This document shows positions 1 through 8,963 of a stretch of 64,000 bases of DNA, in pieces (position 1 is the first letter of the stretch; each line of letters begins with the position of its first letter). Source of the DNA: JBMNMU01 sp050953505 (GTDB lineage Bacteria; Bacillota; Clostridia; Peptostreptococcales; Anaerovoracaceae); the NCBI GenBank assembly GCA_050953505.1, contig JBMNMU010000001.1, positions 434,001 through 498,000 of the forward strand, given 5' to 3'. The position numbers were made by a program, and so were the translations under genes. The notes beneath the pieces were generated by a model, which did no database searches, was not told the DNA's origin, and was given only the letters and a program-made list of their open reading frames with translations.

Positions 1-2
1 AA

Positions 3-881
3 GCTCCAATTCCTGATGATCCAAGGGTTTTAGCTCGTCACGTCAAGAGCTTAGGATATTTTCTTGGTGCTGATATGGTAGGCATCTGCGAACTACCGCA
101 ATCTGCTGTATATAGCCATGATATGGATGGCAACCCTATAGAAGCGCCTTATAAATATGCAATTGTTCTACTTTGCAGAAAAGATGCTACTACCATTGAG
201 GCTTCCTGTGGATATGACTGGATTTTTGACCCTGTTAGTTTTCAGACTTATCAAAGACTAGCATGCCAGACAGAGACTATGGCTAATTATTTAAGAAGGC
301 TAGGACATGAGGCCGCTCCTTCAAATATGTGGAATTACCTTACATTGATGCCCCAGCTTATTTTAGAAGCAGGGCTTGGAGAAGAGAGCAGGATGGGAAT
401 TGCAGTCAACCCATTTGTCGGCGGAAACTTCAAATCAGCAGCTGTACTGACTAATTTGCCCTTAGAAGTAGATAAGCCGATTGATTTTGGATTACAGGAA
501 TATTGTAAAAATTGTACAATCTGTGCAGAGCAATGCCCAACTCAGGCAATATCTTACGGGGAAAAGGAAGTTTATAACGGTTACGAAGCTTGGAAGATGG
601 ATGAAAGAAAATGCTCCACATTTAATATTTTAAACACTAAAGGTTGCGTTTGTGGAAGATGCACAAAATTCTGCCCTTGGGGTGGTTTAAACACCGATCC
701 CGAAGATTTTAAAGATTGGGACGGTACAAATGAAAGCTTAAAGGCTATGGCGGATGCTAGAGCAAAAGCGTGGAGAGAAAAGAATTATAAGAGCGAGCAA
801 GAAACTACACATAAATGGTGGTTTGACTTAGAAAAAGTAGATGATGAATATGTAATACCACCTACTACCGAAAGGCTTTAG
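3..881 (+). CDS. Reductive-dehalogenase-like iron-sulfur protein (5' end outside window)
   Basis: The frame is open from base 3, well before the first ATG at 75, so this is the 3' part of a longer gene. The protein reads APIPDDPRVLARHVKSLG, then GADMVGICELP, and near its C-terminus has two cysteine clusters, CKNCTICAEQCP and CVCGRCTKFCPW, typical of 4Fe-4S sites in the RdhA/QueG superfamily of cobalamin enzymes. RdhA proteins are normally about 450-500 residues; about 293 are visible. Possible roles are reductive dehalogenation or another corrinoid-dependent reduction. No membrane segment is visible. It may be co-transcribed with the symporter 64 bp downstream. Confidence 0.75.
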   Translation, partial: APIPDDPRVLARHVKSLGYFLGADMVGICELPQSAVYSHDMDGNPIEAPYKYAIVLLCRKDATTIEASCGYDWIFDPVSFQTYQRLACQTETMANYLRRLGHEAAPSNMWNYLTLMPQLILEAGLGEESRMGIAVNPFVGGNFKSAAVLTNLPLEVDKPIDFGLQEYCKNCTICAEQCPTQAISYGEKEVYNGYEAWKMDERKCSTFNILNTKGCVCGRCTKFCPWGGLNTDPEDFKDWDGTNESLKAMADARAKAWREKNYKSEQETTHKWWFDLEKVDDEYVIPPTTERL

Positions 882-944
882 CCCATAAGTAGAGCCCACA
901 GATCGAGTATTAAATCCAAAAAATAATTAGGAGGATTTTATTGC

Positions 945-2408
945 ATGAAATTAGGAGTATTAATAGCAGTTCTAATATATGAAATCGTTGTTATATTTGG
1001 TGTAGGCTTATATGTTTCAAAGACAAGAAATAAAGAGCTTAAGGATAGCTTTGCGCTGGCAGGAAGAAGCATGGGAATTCTCACCTTAAGTGCGACAGTA
1101 GCACTGACAGGGCTTGGTACTGCACACATACTTGGTATATTTGAAATGTCTTATGGTATGGGAGCGGTGGCAATTTGGTTTAGCTTAGCCCATGTAATTT
1201 TAATTGTTGTATGTTGTTTTGGAACAGGGTTGTGGATCCGAAGATTGGGAGTAACTACTGTTCCGCAAGCTCTGGAAGGCATGTACGGAAAAAACATAGC
1301 CTTAGCAATAGGATGTGTCATGGCAGGTATAATTTGGGGCATCCTAACTCTCGAAACTCAGGGTATTGGAATTGTAGTGGCTACAATGACAGGTTGGCCC
1401 ATCGCTAATGCCGCAGTAATCGGAGGTATATTAGGAATATTTTATGTAATATTAGCTGGTATGGAAGAGGTCGGAAAAGTTAATGTAATTAATGCTGCTG
1501 TAATGTATATTGGTTTAATAATTGCAGTGGCCGCTATTGCGCTGAAATTACCCGGTGGAAACTTTAACACAGTAGGAGCTTTCTTCAACGAGAACCCTGC
1601 AACTTCATTTATGACTAGTATACTAGGTACTCCAGAGCTAATTATTACCTTTGCTGTTGCTCAGATAATTACAGTAGTATTCTGCCATGGTGTCAGCCAG
1701 GTATTCCTACAATCTTTTATGGCAGCAAAGGATGAAAAAACAATAAGAAGATCTGTTTGGATAGCAGCGCCCCTAAATGGATTATTTGGAGTTTTCGCTG
1801 TTGTTATTGGTCTGACAGCAAGGGCACTTCCGGAATATGCCGAACTAGGACCTAAGATGGCTGCAACAACGTTGTTAATTGAAATGCTTCCTGGGTGGAT
1901 ATCAGCAATACTATTGGCATCATTACTAGCTGCAATACTATCAACCTTTGCAATGACCTCACTGACTCCAGCAACAATTTTCGCAATTGATATTTATAAA
2001 GGGTTGTTTAAAAAAGACGCGAGTGAGCAAGAAGTTGCCAGAATTATTCGAATCGTCGTTGTCGTATTAGGTGCTTTAGCTATAAGTATTGCTTCATTCC
2101 TTCCGCCTATCATCGGAGCGATTAATTGGTTATTTGCGTGGATCGTTCCAGTATTCTGGCTCTTTGTATTTGGGCTATTTTGGAAGAGGGATAAAGGTGT
2201 TGCCACCCTTACACTTGTTATAACTTGGGTAATAAATATTCTGTGGTCATTTACTGCATTACCTAGTATGATAGGTGGCACTGTAGGATCACTACCAAAT
2301 GGATATGTCACACTAGTTATTTCATTAGTGGTATTAATTATCGGCAACCTTGCTGTAAAAGGAGAACCTGCCTATTTCAAGATTGCAGAATATAAAGAAA
2401 TTGCTTAA
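945..2408 (+). CDS. Sodium:solute symporter family (SSS) permease
   Basis: A 487-residue, highly hydrophobic protein with about 13 predicted membrane segments. The N-terminal stretch VGLYVSKTRNKELKDSFALAG followed by a conserved Gly/Thr-rich membrane segment is typical of the SSS family, which couples uptake of organic solutes to sodium. A GGAGG site lies just upstream of the ATG. The gene follows the dehalogenase-like gene with no terminator between, so it may import that enzyme's substrate. A 32-residue membrane peptide gene follows 17 bp later and then a terminator closes the unit. Substrate cannot be told from sequence. Confidence 0.85.
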   Translation: MKLGVLIAVLIYEIVVIFGVGLYVSKTRNKELKDSFALAGRSMGILTLSATVALTGLGTAHILGIFEMSYGMGAVAIWFSLAHVILIVVCCFGTGLWIRRLGVTTVPQALEGMYGKNIALAIGCVMAGIIWGILTLETQGIGIVVATMTGWPIANAAVIGGILGIFYVILAGMEEVGKVNVINAAVMYIGLIIAVAAIALKLPGGNFNTVGAFFNENPATSFMTSILGTPELIITFAVAQIITVVFCHGVSQVFLQSFMAAKDEKTIRRSVWIAAPLNGLFGVFAVVIGLTARALPEYAELGPKMAATTLLIEMLPGWISAILLASLLAAILSTFAMTSLTPATIFAIDIYKGLFKKDASEQEVARIIRIVVVVLGALAISIASFLPPIIGAINWLFAWIVPVFWLFVFGLFWKRDKGVATLTLVITWVINILWSFTALPSMIGGTVGSLPNGYVTLVISLVVLIIGNLAVKGEPAYFKIAEYKEIA

Positions 2409-2425
2409 TTGAATGGAGGAAAAGA

Positions 2426-2524
2426 ATGTTTGCACAGATGTTTATTAGTAGCCTCGTAACAATAGTTGTTATCGTAGGCATTGGTCAGATAATTTACAAC
2501 TTGGGTCATAAAAAAAATTCTTAA
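2426..2524 (+). CDS. Small single-span membrane protein, symporter accessory peptide
   Basis: A 32-residue ORF, MFAQMFISSLVTIVVIVGIG then QIIYNLGHKKNS, with its own GGAGG site (2414-2419), 17 bp after the SSS symporter stop and before the shared terminator. It has one membrane span and a basic tail. Very small membrane proteins encoded next to SSS/NSS transporters (for example MetS-type subunits) are known as symporter small accessory proteins; I assign it there by size, topology and position. Too short for routine gene calling. Confidence 0.7.
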   Translation: MFAQMFISSLVTIVVIVGIGQIIYNLGHKKNS

Positions 2525-2592
2525 AGTGAAATATGGATGATAGGTCTATAAACACTTTTCACTAGAAGGGTAAAGTACTTAAATAAAAGATT

Positions 2593-2637
2593 ACTAGTAA
2601 CAACTAGTTATGCAATTGGTTGTTACTAGTTTTTTTA
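2593..2637 (+). terminator. Intrinsic terminator after the symporter operon
   Basis: Inverted repeat ACTAGTAACAAC (2593-2604) and GTTGTTACTAGT (2619-2630) followed by a run of seven T. It ends the symporter/accessory peptide unit. The stem shares its TAGTAACAA core with the terminator at 4275. Confidence 0.85.
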
Positions 2638-2920
2638 TATTTTCTTTTAAATGACTAAACGATTGGAAAAATATCAGTATTATTGTAATACGATCTTGTT
2701 ATTAAAGGTATTGATAGGGTTGGGTTATATGAGATGTGCATTATCTGAAATGCTTCACATTTTTTTTTCAGACAATCAATATATAATTACTATTTTAAGT
2801 TTACTATAATGTGGGTAGAGAATAAAGGATATAAAGAACCGTCAACCTTTATACATTGCATTAATTCTTAAAATCCTAGGTTTGATAAAGCATGTTGCAG
2901 TTGAAAAGATTGGAGGAAAA
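2638..2920. other. AT-rich intergenic region, probable promoter of the flavoprotein gene
   Basis: About 280 bp with no ORF. It holds a T-run (2760s) and a TATAAT at 2805-2810 that could be a -10 box, but no convincing -35 lies 17 bp upstream. The GGAGG at 2912-2916 sets the start of the next gene at 2921. I see nothing else. Confidence 0.4.
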
Positions 2921-4252
2921 ATGAAAGTAATAATTATCGGCGGCGTAGCTGCTGGCATGTCCGCAGCGGCTAAACTGAAAAGAGAAAAAAGGGAAGCAGA
3001 AATAGTCGTATATGAAAAAGGGGATTATGTTTCCTATGGCGCATGCGGTCTTCCTTATTATATATCTAATGTTAATGATGATTACAGAAAAATGCTTATC
3101 AGAAGTGTAGAAGAATTTGAAAACAGCGGCATTAACTGCAAGTTGCATCACGAGGTCTTGGCAGTGAATCCTGCAGAGAAGAAAGTGCAGGTAAAGGATT
3201 TAAAAACTGGAACAGTTTTTCTAGATTCCTATGATAAGCTTATGGTTGCATCTGGGGCACGGTCCGCATCACCACCCTTTCCAGGCATTGAACTAGAAGG
3301 TGTAATGAGCTTAAGAACCATGAATGACGGGCATCTAATGAAAGAAAAGGCCATGGATAAAGGTGTTAAGAATGTTATTATTGTCGGGGCGGGTTTTATA
3401 GGAATTGAACTAGCAGAGGCTTTTCGTGAATTAGATAAAAATGTTACCGTTATTGAAATGCAGGATCATATTCTAAATAATTTTGAACCTGAAATTGAAA
3501 GCATTGCTATAAAAGAGCTAATTGATAATAAGATAAACTTAAGGTTAGGCGAGGGTCTTGTTGAATTAAAAGGCGAAGGGCATGTGAACCAAGTCGTCAC
3601 CACGAAGGGTGTGTACGATGCTGATATGGTTGTATTAGCCTTAGGTATCAAGCCTAATACTGAAATGCTTAAAGACACAGGTGTTAATCTAGCAAAAAAC
3701 GGAGCGGTAATTGTAGACAGAGAAATGCGGACCAGCGTAGAAGATATCTATGCCGCAGGAGATTGTGCGGAGGTTTACCATTATGTAATGCAGCAAAATA
3801 CCTTTATACCATTAGGTACTAACGCCAACAAATGTGGAAGAATAGCAGGATCTAATCTTGCAGGAAAGCACATAGAATATCAAGGGACCTTAGGTTCTAC
3901 TGCAATAAAAATATTTAATGTAGAAATGGCTAAAACTGGAATCAGCCAAAATGAGGCTCTGAGTATTGGCATAGAAAGTGGGAGCTCCTTCATTGAAACC
4001 TTTGACCATATTCAATATTACCCAGGGCAATCTCCTTTATGGATAAAGGTAATCTATGAGAAGGAGACTAAAAGAATTTTAGGCGCTCAGGCAGTGGGAA
4101 ATAAGGGTGCAGTTTTAAGGATTGACGTGTTTGCTGCAGCAATACAGGGCAATATGACTACAGAACAATTAGGAATGACAGATTTTTGCTATGCCCCACC
4201 TTTTGCAGGGGTGTGGGATGCAGTGAATATTGCATGTAATGCAGCAAGATAA
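2921..4252 (+). CDS. CoA-disulfide reductase-like FAD/NAD(P)H oxidoreductase
   Basis: 443 residues from the ATG at 2921, chosen because GGAGG precedes it; the frame is open further upstream but without a good start. The protein begins MKVIIIGGVAAGMSAAAKLK, an FAD-binding Rossmann motif, followed by SYGACGLPYY with the redox cysteine at residue 42, a second NAD(P)H-binding motif (IIVGAGFIGIELAE, mid-protein) and a C-terminal dimerisation domain. This is the single-cysteine group of pyridine nucleotide-disulfide oxidoreductases: CoA-disulfide reductase, NADH oxidase or polysulfide reductase. It stands alone between two terminators. Confidence 0.85.
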   Translation: MKVIIIGGVAAGMSAAAKLKREKREAEIVVYEKGDYVSYGACGLPYYISNVNDDYRKMLIRSVEEFENSGINCKLHHEVLAVNPAEKKVQVKDLKTGTVFLDSYDKLMVASGARSASPPFPGIELEGVMSLRTMNDGHLMKEKAMDKGVKNVIIVGAGFIGIELAEAFRELDKNVTVIEMQDHILNNFEPEIESIAIKELIDNKINLRLGEGLVELKGEGHVNQVVTTKGVYDADMVVLALGIKPNTEMLKDTGVNLAKNGAVIVDREMRTSVEDIYAAGDCAEVYHYVMQQNTFIPLGTNANKCGRIAGSNLAGKHIEYQGTLGSTAIKIFNVEMAKTGISQNEALSIGIESGSSFIETFDHIQYYPGQSPLWIKVIYEKETKRILGAQAVGNKGAVLRIDVFAAAIQGNMTTEQLGMTDFCYAPPFAGVWDAVNIACNAAR

Positions 4253-4274
4253 AAAGGTCAAATCAGATTAAAAC

Positions 4275-4320
4275 AATTGCTAGTAACAAATAGTTCTACT
4301 ATTTGTTACTAGCAATTTTA
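4275..4320. terminator. Bidirectional terminator between convergent genes
   Basis: A perfect 20-bp stem (4275-4294 and 4298-4317) with a 3-base loop, flanked by T and A runs on either side. It sits between the flavoprotein gene (+) and the PucR gene (-). Confidence 0.85.
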
Positions 4321-4370
4321 GTTATGTTCCTTTTAAGCTTAGGGCAGATGACGATTTAGCTTGAATTCAG

Positions 4371-5597
4371 CTATTTATGATTCGCAGTTCTTGTGTTACT
4401 ATGTTTGCATAAATTTTTCCTTATAAGCATGATTGAAATATACATATTATATAAGGAATCAGCACTGAATGAATAAGAATTAGTTAGCTCAGTAATCTTA
4501 TTCAAACGTTGCAACACTGTGTTTCTATGCACCTGAAGAATTTTTGATGTCGACTCTAGATTTCTTTCACAGGAAAGATAAACCTCTAATGTTTCTAACA
4601 GTGCAGTATTGTTTTTATCATCATAATTATGTATCTTCCATAGGGCAGGATGGCAAAAGTTTATTAAGTTATTTTGGCTACATAGGTCTTTCGTTTTAGC
4701 TATTATATCAAATACCTTTTCATCATAAAAATAGATATTAGAATCATCTTTGTTCCTTTCAATTTCCATAACTTCTACTGCTTGTTGATATCGCTCTTTC
4801 ATCTCTTCCAGCTTGTGAAAGGGATAGCTTGCACCAGCCATTAGTTCATATTTAGACAGAACGTTAGAAACCTCTTCTCTATTATCCTTCACATTATAAT
4901 TGCATAAAAATATGATTAATCCATCTTTAATAATAAATGAGCTATTCTTTAAAACCCTCTGGATTTTTTCAATAATAGGAAGTGGGGGAATAATGACCTT
5001 AGAATTGATGTTTGCAACGGCAATCATTTGTAGGGGCTGCCCTTCCTCAAGTCCAAGCTCTTTCCATAGTGCATAATGTGACATGAAGATTCTTTCGCCT
5101 TTAATCAAGCTTTGTAAGAGGTTGCTAGTACCCTCTTTTTTCTTGGGATGTGATTCTCCCATGTCAGTTCTTAATGCTAACTCAAAAACCTGCTGGATAA
5201 CTTCTGCCATTTTAATATCTTCATGTTTATAAGGCCGGTTGCTTAGTACGATGCTAAAAGCCCCTGATATAAACCCATTTACTTGTAAAGGTGCAAAAAT
5301 ATGCTCATATATATCTATATCACTTATAGTATGTATAGGTTTGTAATCCTCATGAGATTGGATAGAGGGTCGAAATAAATCCGTAATATTTACTTTTTCT
5401 AAGAGGCCAGTACCAGGGTTAATGCTGTCCTTAGGCATTCCCCATGAGACATATCTGGTTGAATCATTAATCAATCCTAAGCCGATGGGATTGTCTATGA
5501 CTTTTGCAGCTGTATTTATAAGATCTTGTAACCCGCCATCACCAGTCAAAGATTGAAACATTTTCTCTTTTAATAATTGAACATTATCTTCTAACAT
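4371..5597 (-). CDS. PucR/CdaR-type transcriptional regulator, second of a coupled pair
   Basis: 408 residues. The C-terminus carries the PucR-type helix-turn-helix (ESTSKILQVHRNTVLQRLNK, about residues 350-370), and the N-terminal half looks like a GAF-like sensory region (HPxGLGLINDS and following). PucR-family proteins are usually activators of purine, sugar-acid or aromatic catabolism genes. Its ATG lies 3 bp past the stop of the upstream PucR gene, and its AAGGAGGT site overlaps that stop, so the two are translationally coupled. Ligand unknown. Confidence 0.8.
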   Translation of the reverse strand: MLEDNVQLLKEKMFQSLTGDGGLQDLINTAAKVIDNPIGLGLINDSTRYVSWGMPKDSINPGTGLLEKVNITDLFRPSIQSHEDYKPIHTISDIDIYEHIFAPLQVNGFISGAFSIVLSNRPYKHEDIKMAEVIQQVFELALRTDMGESHPKKKEGTSNLLQSLIKGERIFMSHYALWKELGLEEGQPLQMIAVANINSKVIIPPLPIIEKIQRVLKNSSFIIKDGLIIFLCNYNVKDNREEVSNVLSKYELMAGASYPFHKLEEMKERYQQAVEVMEIERNKDDSNIYFYDEKVFDIIAKTKDLCSQNNLINFCHPALWKIHNYDDKNNTALLETLEVYLSCERNLESTSKILQVHRNTVLQRLNKITELTNSYSFSADSLYNMYISIMLIRKNLCKHSNTRTANHK

Positions 5598-5600
5598 TAC

Positions 5601-6851
5601 TTACCTCCTTATTGTTTCAAAATGCTGGAATAACCGCTCACAGTCTTTCATGTCAGAAGGATATAATATGTGCAATATCTTGATAGACAAATATAATGTT
5701 GTGCTAATTTTCTCCCAATTGGGCCCTAAATAATGGTCTATATTTTTGAGCCTATACTTTAATGTATTAGAGTTAATATTCAACATTCGTGCCGCATCCG
5801 GACGATTACAGTACATCAATATATAAGCGTATATGGTTACTATAAATTGGGTGCCTTCTGTCTTGTCGGATTCAAACAATTCAAGTATTCCCGGGTGACA
5901 TAGGAATTTCAATTCATTAGTGTCTAAATCGAAAAGCATATTTTGTATGACGTAATGCTCGTAGTAAATAATTAAATCTTGAATTTCTAGCTTTGTTGAA
6001 ATCCGAAGCAAAGAGGCCGTATTGTGATATTGGCCCTTTAAATCTGTTAATTTTGAAACAGGTATACCTACACAAGCTCTTAAATTATTATTCTTTAAAA
6101 AAGTACGTGCTTTTTTCATGGATTTGCTAAAAGGGGTTGATGATTTAGGGTCAAAAACCAAAATAATCAAGTCCCCTTTGTAAATAGATATTTTGCTTTT
6201 AGGAAATATTTCAGTAAGAGGAGGAGACAATTTCAACATATCGCTTTCCTCTAAATTCTTAATAGCTCTAACAGTAATAAGAGTAATGACATCCTTAGGT
6301 ATAATTGAAAAATTTCCTGCGTAGTCTCTGGCAATGTCTTCATTTGCAATTTCTCCTTGCAAAAGGTTGCTGATAAACAATTCATGAGTATTTATCCATA
6401 AAGTGCTACTTTTTTTTCTACGTCTAAGTTTTATAGCCAGAGCATTAGCTAAATCTAGTAGTAGTTGTCTGTCTGTATCAGTAAAAGGCCTTTGAGATTC
6501 TATAGTGATCAGGTAATAATTCGATGAAGGCACAGGAAGCACTGTTGCCATGCGCTTGTAAGGAGAATTTTTTTTATGTATTAAAAAAGGATTGGCTTCA
6601 GTGAAATCATGGGCAGTTATATGGGAAAACTTTTTTCGCGCAAAAAAACAGGAAAATCCTGTTTCTTCCCAGTCAGGATCGTGATAATTTTCATACTCGG
6701 ATTTTAATAAGACCTCACCACGATGATTAAATAGCATTAGAGGGTTGTTTAAAACTAAATATCCTGCGTGTAATATCTCTGAGAGCCTTGCGTCCTGTAT
6801 CAATAAGTCTAGTAAATCTTGCTGAAAGCTATTAATTTTTAAAGATTCCAT
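5601..6851 (-). CDS. PucR/CdaR-type transcriptional regulator, first of a coupled pair
   Basis: 416 residues with the same overall design as its neighbour: a variable N-terminal sensory half and a C-terminal PucR HTH (ARMLNINSNTLKYRLKNID, about residues 365-385). The two proteins are clearly diverged, so this is an old duplication or a heterodimer pair rather than a recent copy. The operon starts here and faces away from the LPXTG gene. Possible targets are the adjacent flavoprotein or symporter operons; this is inference from position only. Confidence 0.8.
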   Translation of the reverse strand: MESLKINSFQQDLLDLLIQDARLSEILHAGYLVLNNPLMLFNHRGEVLLKSEYENYHDPDWEETGFSCFFARKKFSHITAHDFTEANPFLIHKKNSPYKRMATVLPVPSSNYYLITIESQRPFTDTDRQLLLDLANALAIKLRRRKKSSTLWINTHELFISNLLQGEIANEDIARDYAGNFSIIPKDVITLITVRAIKNLEESDMLKLSPPLTEIFPKSKISIYKGDLIILVFDPKSSTPFSKSMKKARTFLKNNNLRACVGIPVSKLTDLKGQYHNTASLLRISTKLEIQDLIIYYEHYVIQNMLFDLDTNELKFLCHPGILELFESDKTEGTQFIVTIYAYILMYCNRPDAARMLNINSNTLKYRLKNIDHYLGPNWEKISTTLYLSIKILHILYPSDMKDCERLFQHFETIRR

Positions 6852-6924
6852 TCCACACCTCTGCTTATTTGACCTTTCTATGTAGATACAACTGTAAGTT
6901 TACCATGGACAATAGGAGTTTTCA

Positions 6925-7284
6925 ATGAGATTGGTAAAGTTACCCTCTAATCCGTTTTGGGAATCATATTTAAATGCAGTCACAAATCTCTTTTATAACG
7001 CTGTTACTTCCAGCGGTAGCACTGGTGGCGGAGGTAGCTCTGGCGGAGGCGGTACTCCTGGTGGTGGCGGAGGCACCATAATCATTCCAGATGAAGAAAT
7101 ACCTGCTGGAGAAATACCTGAAGAGGATATGGAACCAGTAGAAATCATGGAATTTATTGACGAAGAAATACCTGCAGGAGATCTTCCACAGACTGGTGGC
7201 TTCCCAGCATTAGCTCTATATGGAATAGGAGCAATGGTGGCAGCAGCAGGAACAGGAATGAGGCTTAGAGAAAGACGCAAATAA
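6925..7284 (+). CDS. Short LPXTG-type surface protein, possible remnant of a larger adhesin
   Basis: 119 residues with a GGAG site 6 bp before the ATG. The N-terminal 30 residues (MRLVKLPSNPFWESYLNAVT and on) are not a signal peptide. Then come Gly/Ser/Thr-rich runs, acidic repeats EEIPAGEIPEED and EEIPAGDLPQTGG, a hydrophobic span and RERRK, that is a complete sortase signal (LPQTG, span, basic tail). A sortase substrate without a signal peptide cannot be exported normally, so this is probably the tail of a deleted surface protein with a new start, or a decayed gene. No sortase is in the window. Confidence 0.6.
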   Translation: MRLVKLPSNPFWESYLNAVTNLFYNAVTSSGSTGGGGSSGGGGTPGGGGGTIIIPDEEIPAGEIPEEDMEPVEIMEFIDEEIPAGDLPQTGGFPALALYGIGAMVAAAGTGMRLRERRK

Positions 7285-7337
7285 AATATCTGGAGCAAAT
7301 ATAAACAGATTTGAAAAAATGTAATAAGTAAAAAGTA

Positions 7338-7370
7338 AAAGCCAGGCTGTAGATTTATAGCCTGGCTTTA
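7338..7370. terminator. Bidirectional intrinsic terminator
   Basis: Stem AAAGCCAGGCT / AGCCTGGCTTT around a short loop, with A-rich and T-containing flanks. It lies between the LPXTG gene (+) and the uracil permease gene (-). Confidence 0.7.
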
Positions 7371-7413
7371 CCGTAGGTCTTAGTTAGGATCTTAATTATT
7401 TAGATAAAAGTGA

Positions 7414-8685
7414 TTAATCATTGGCAATGCCGGCTCTGTCGATAATATAGAATATCAAGCTAAGGGCGATTCCTACAATAGTAGCAAGACACATACCTGT
7501 AAGCCTAACCTCACCAATTTGTATAAATGCACCGGAGAGGCCAGTTACAAATACTACTGCTGATAGGGCAAGGTTGCGGCTTCGGCTGTAATCTACTTTT
7601 TTGTCCACTAAAATTCGCAATCCCGAGGCAGCGATCATTCCATAAAGAAGGAAACTAACACCGCCCATTACTGGAGCAGGGATGGTTTGAATTAAACCAG
7701 AAGCCTTTCCTATAAAAGCCAATATAATAGAAAATATAGCTGCTCCGCCGATAACTCTTACACTATAGACTTTTGTTACAGCCATCACACCGATGTTTTC
7801 TCCGTATGTTGTAGTTGGTACGGCGCCAAACAAACCAGATAACGTAGTGGAAATACCATCACCAAGTAAAGATCTATGAAGACCAGGATCTTTTATTAAA
7901 TCCTTTCCAACAATCTCGCTGGTTACTACCTGATGGCCGATGTGTTCGGAAATAACTACTAGGGAAGCAGGAATAATAATTACAATAGCAGTTGGATCAA
8001 AGATTGGGAATTCAAAGTTTGGCATTGCCAGAATTGAAGCATTGGTAACTGCGGAAAAATCCACCAATCCTAATGCCAAAGAAAATACATAGCCGACACA
8101 GATGGATATCAAAATGGAAATGGCAGCCAAGAATCCCTTTAGCAGAACCTGTCCAAAGACTGCTACAAGAAGTGTTATAGCAAAGACAGCTACAAATTTA
8201 GGATTAATGCTAGTGTATTCTTCTGTTAGAATCAGTCCAGCATTGCTAGCAGCTGTTCCCGCTAATTCCAATCCGATTAGTGCAACAACAGGACCCATTG
8301 CTGCTGGTGGTAGGAGAATATCAATCCAGTCTGTACCTACTAGCTTAATAATACCTGCTACAGCACAAAAAATAAGTCCGGTAACTACAAATCCTCCTAA
8401 AGCATAGCGATATCCCATATCTGGATTTGCAAGAATTAGAAATGTTGGTGAAAGGAAGGCAAAACTAGAGCCTAAATAAGCAGGACATTTACCTTGGGTA
8501 ATAAAAATAAAGATTAGAGTGCCTATACCGTTCATAAATAATACGATGGCAGGGTTAATGCCGAATAGCCAAGGGACTAAGACAGATGCACTGAACATTG
8601 CGAAAGTATGTTGAATGCTAAGAGGGATGCCCTTTGATAAAGGGACTCGATCGTTTACTTGAATGATTTTTCGTTGTTCTTTCAT
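7414..8685 (-). CDS. uraA: Uracil/xanthine permease (NCS2 family)
   Basis: 423 residues with about 12-14 membrane segments. The N-terminus (PLSIQHTFAMFSASVLVPWL) is the hallmark NCS2 QH motif, and SEHIGHQVV with VPTTTYGENIGV are the substrate-binding segments of UraA/PyrP proteins. It imports uracil, or less likely xanthine, by proton symport. The length is normal. A short leader with two hairpins and its own promoter precedes it (8764-8838), which suggests regulation by attenuation. Confidence 0.88.
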   Translation of the reverse strand: MKEQRKIIQVNDRVPLSKGIPLSIQHTFAMFSASVLVPWLFGINPAIVLFMNGIGTLIFIFITQGKCPAYLGSSFAFLSPTFLILANPDMGYRYALGGFVVTGLIFCAVAGIIKLVGTDWIDILLPPAAMGPVVALIGLELAGTAASNAGLILTEEYTSINPKFVAVFAITLLVAVFGQVLLKGFLAAISILISICVGYVFSLALGLVDFSAVTNASILAMPNFEFPIFDPTAIVIIIPASLVVISEHIGHQVVTSEIVGKDLIKDPGLHRSLLGDGISTTLSGLFGAVPTTTYGENIGVMAVTKVYSVRVIGGAAIFSIILAFIGKASGLIQTIPAPVMGGVSFLLYGMIAASGLRILVDKKVDYSRSRNLALSAVVFVTGLSGAFIQIGEVRLTGMCLATIVGIALSLIFYIIDRAGIAND

Positions 8686-8763
8686 AAAGTGTTCCTCCTT
8701 ATACTAGCTGTTATTAACGAAAGAAGAGAAGCGTATTCAGGCCTCAAGTCTAATTTTTTCCAC

Positions 8764-8838
8764 AAAAAAAGTGGCTGACACCACTTCTGCTCTCCTCAGA
8801 ATCTTTGACAGAATACCACAAGAATTGTCCCTGCGCAA
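8764..8838 (-). promoter_or_regulatory. uraA promoter and two-hairpin attenuator-like leader
   Basis: Read on the minus strand there is TTGCGC (8838-8833), a 17-bp spacer and TATTCT (8815-8810). About 10 nt downstream the transcript would form hairpin TTCTG-AGGAGAG-CAGAA (8801-8785), then AAGTGG-TGTCAG-CCACTT (8786-8769) followed by seven U. The second is an intrinsic terminator placed before uraA, and the two hairpins share bases, so they may be alternatives. PyrR-type attenuation is the usual control of pyrimidine permeases, but I do not see a clean PyrR-binding loop. Confidence 0.5.
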
Positions 8839-8923
8839 GGTTTTTTTTATTAGATTACAGCCTGGCGATTAAAGATTTAACTTATGGACTATTAGGGGGC
8901 TACGTGCCTCTTGATTTTTACAT

Positions 8924-8956
8924 AAAAAATAAGTCCTGATTTAACCAGAACTTATT
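8924..8956 (-). terminator. Intrinsic terminator after the pilT gene
   Basis: Minus-strand stem AATAAGTTCTG / CAGGACTTATT with a 7-base loop and a T-run. It closes the pilus gene unit 8 bp after the pilT stop. Confidence 0.85.
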
Positions 8957-8963
8957 CCAGTGT

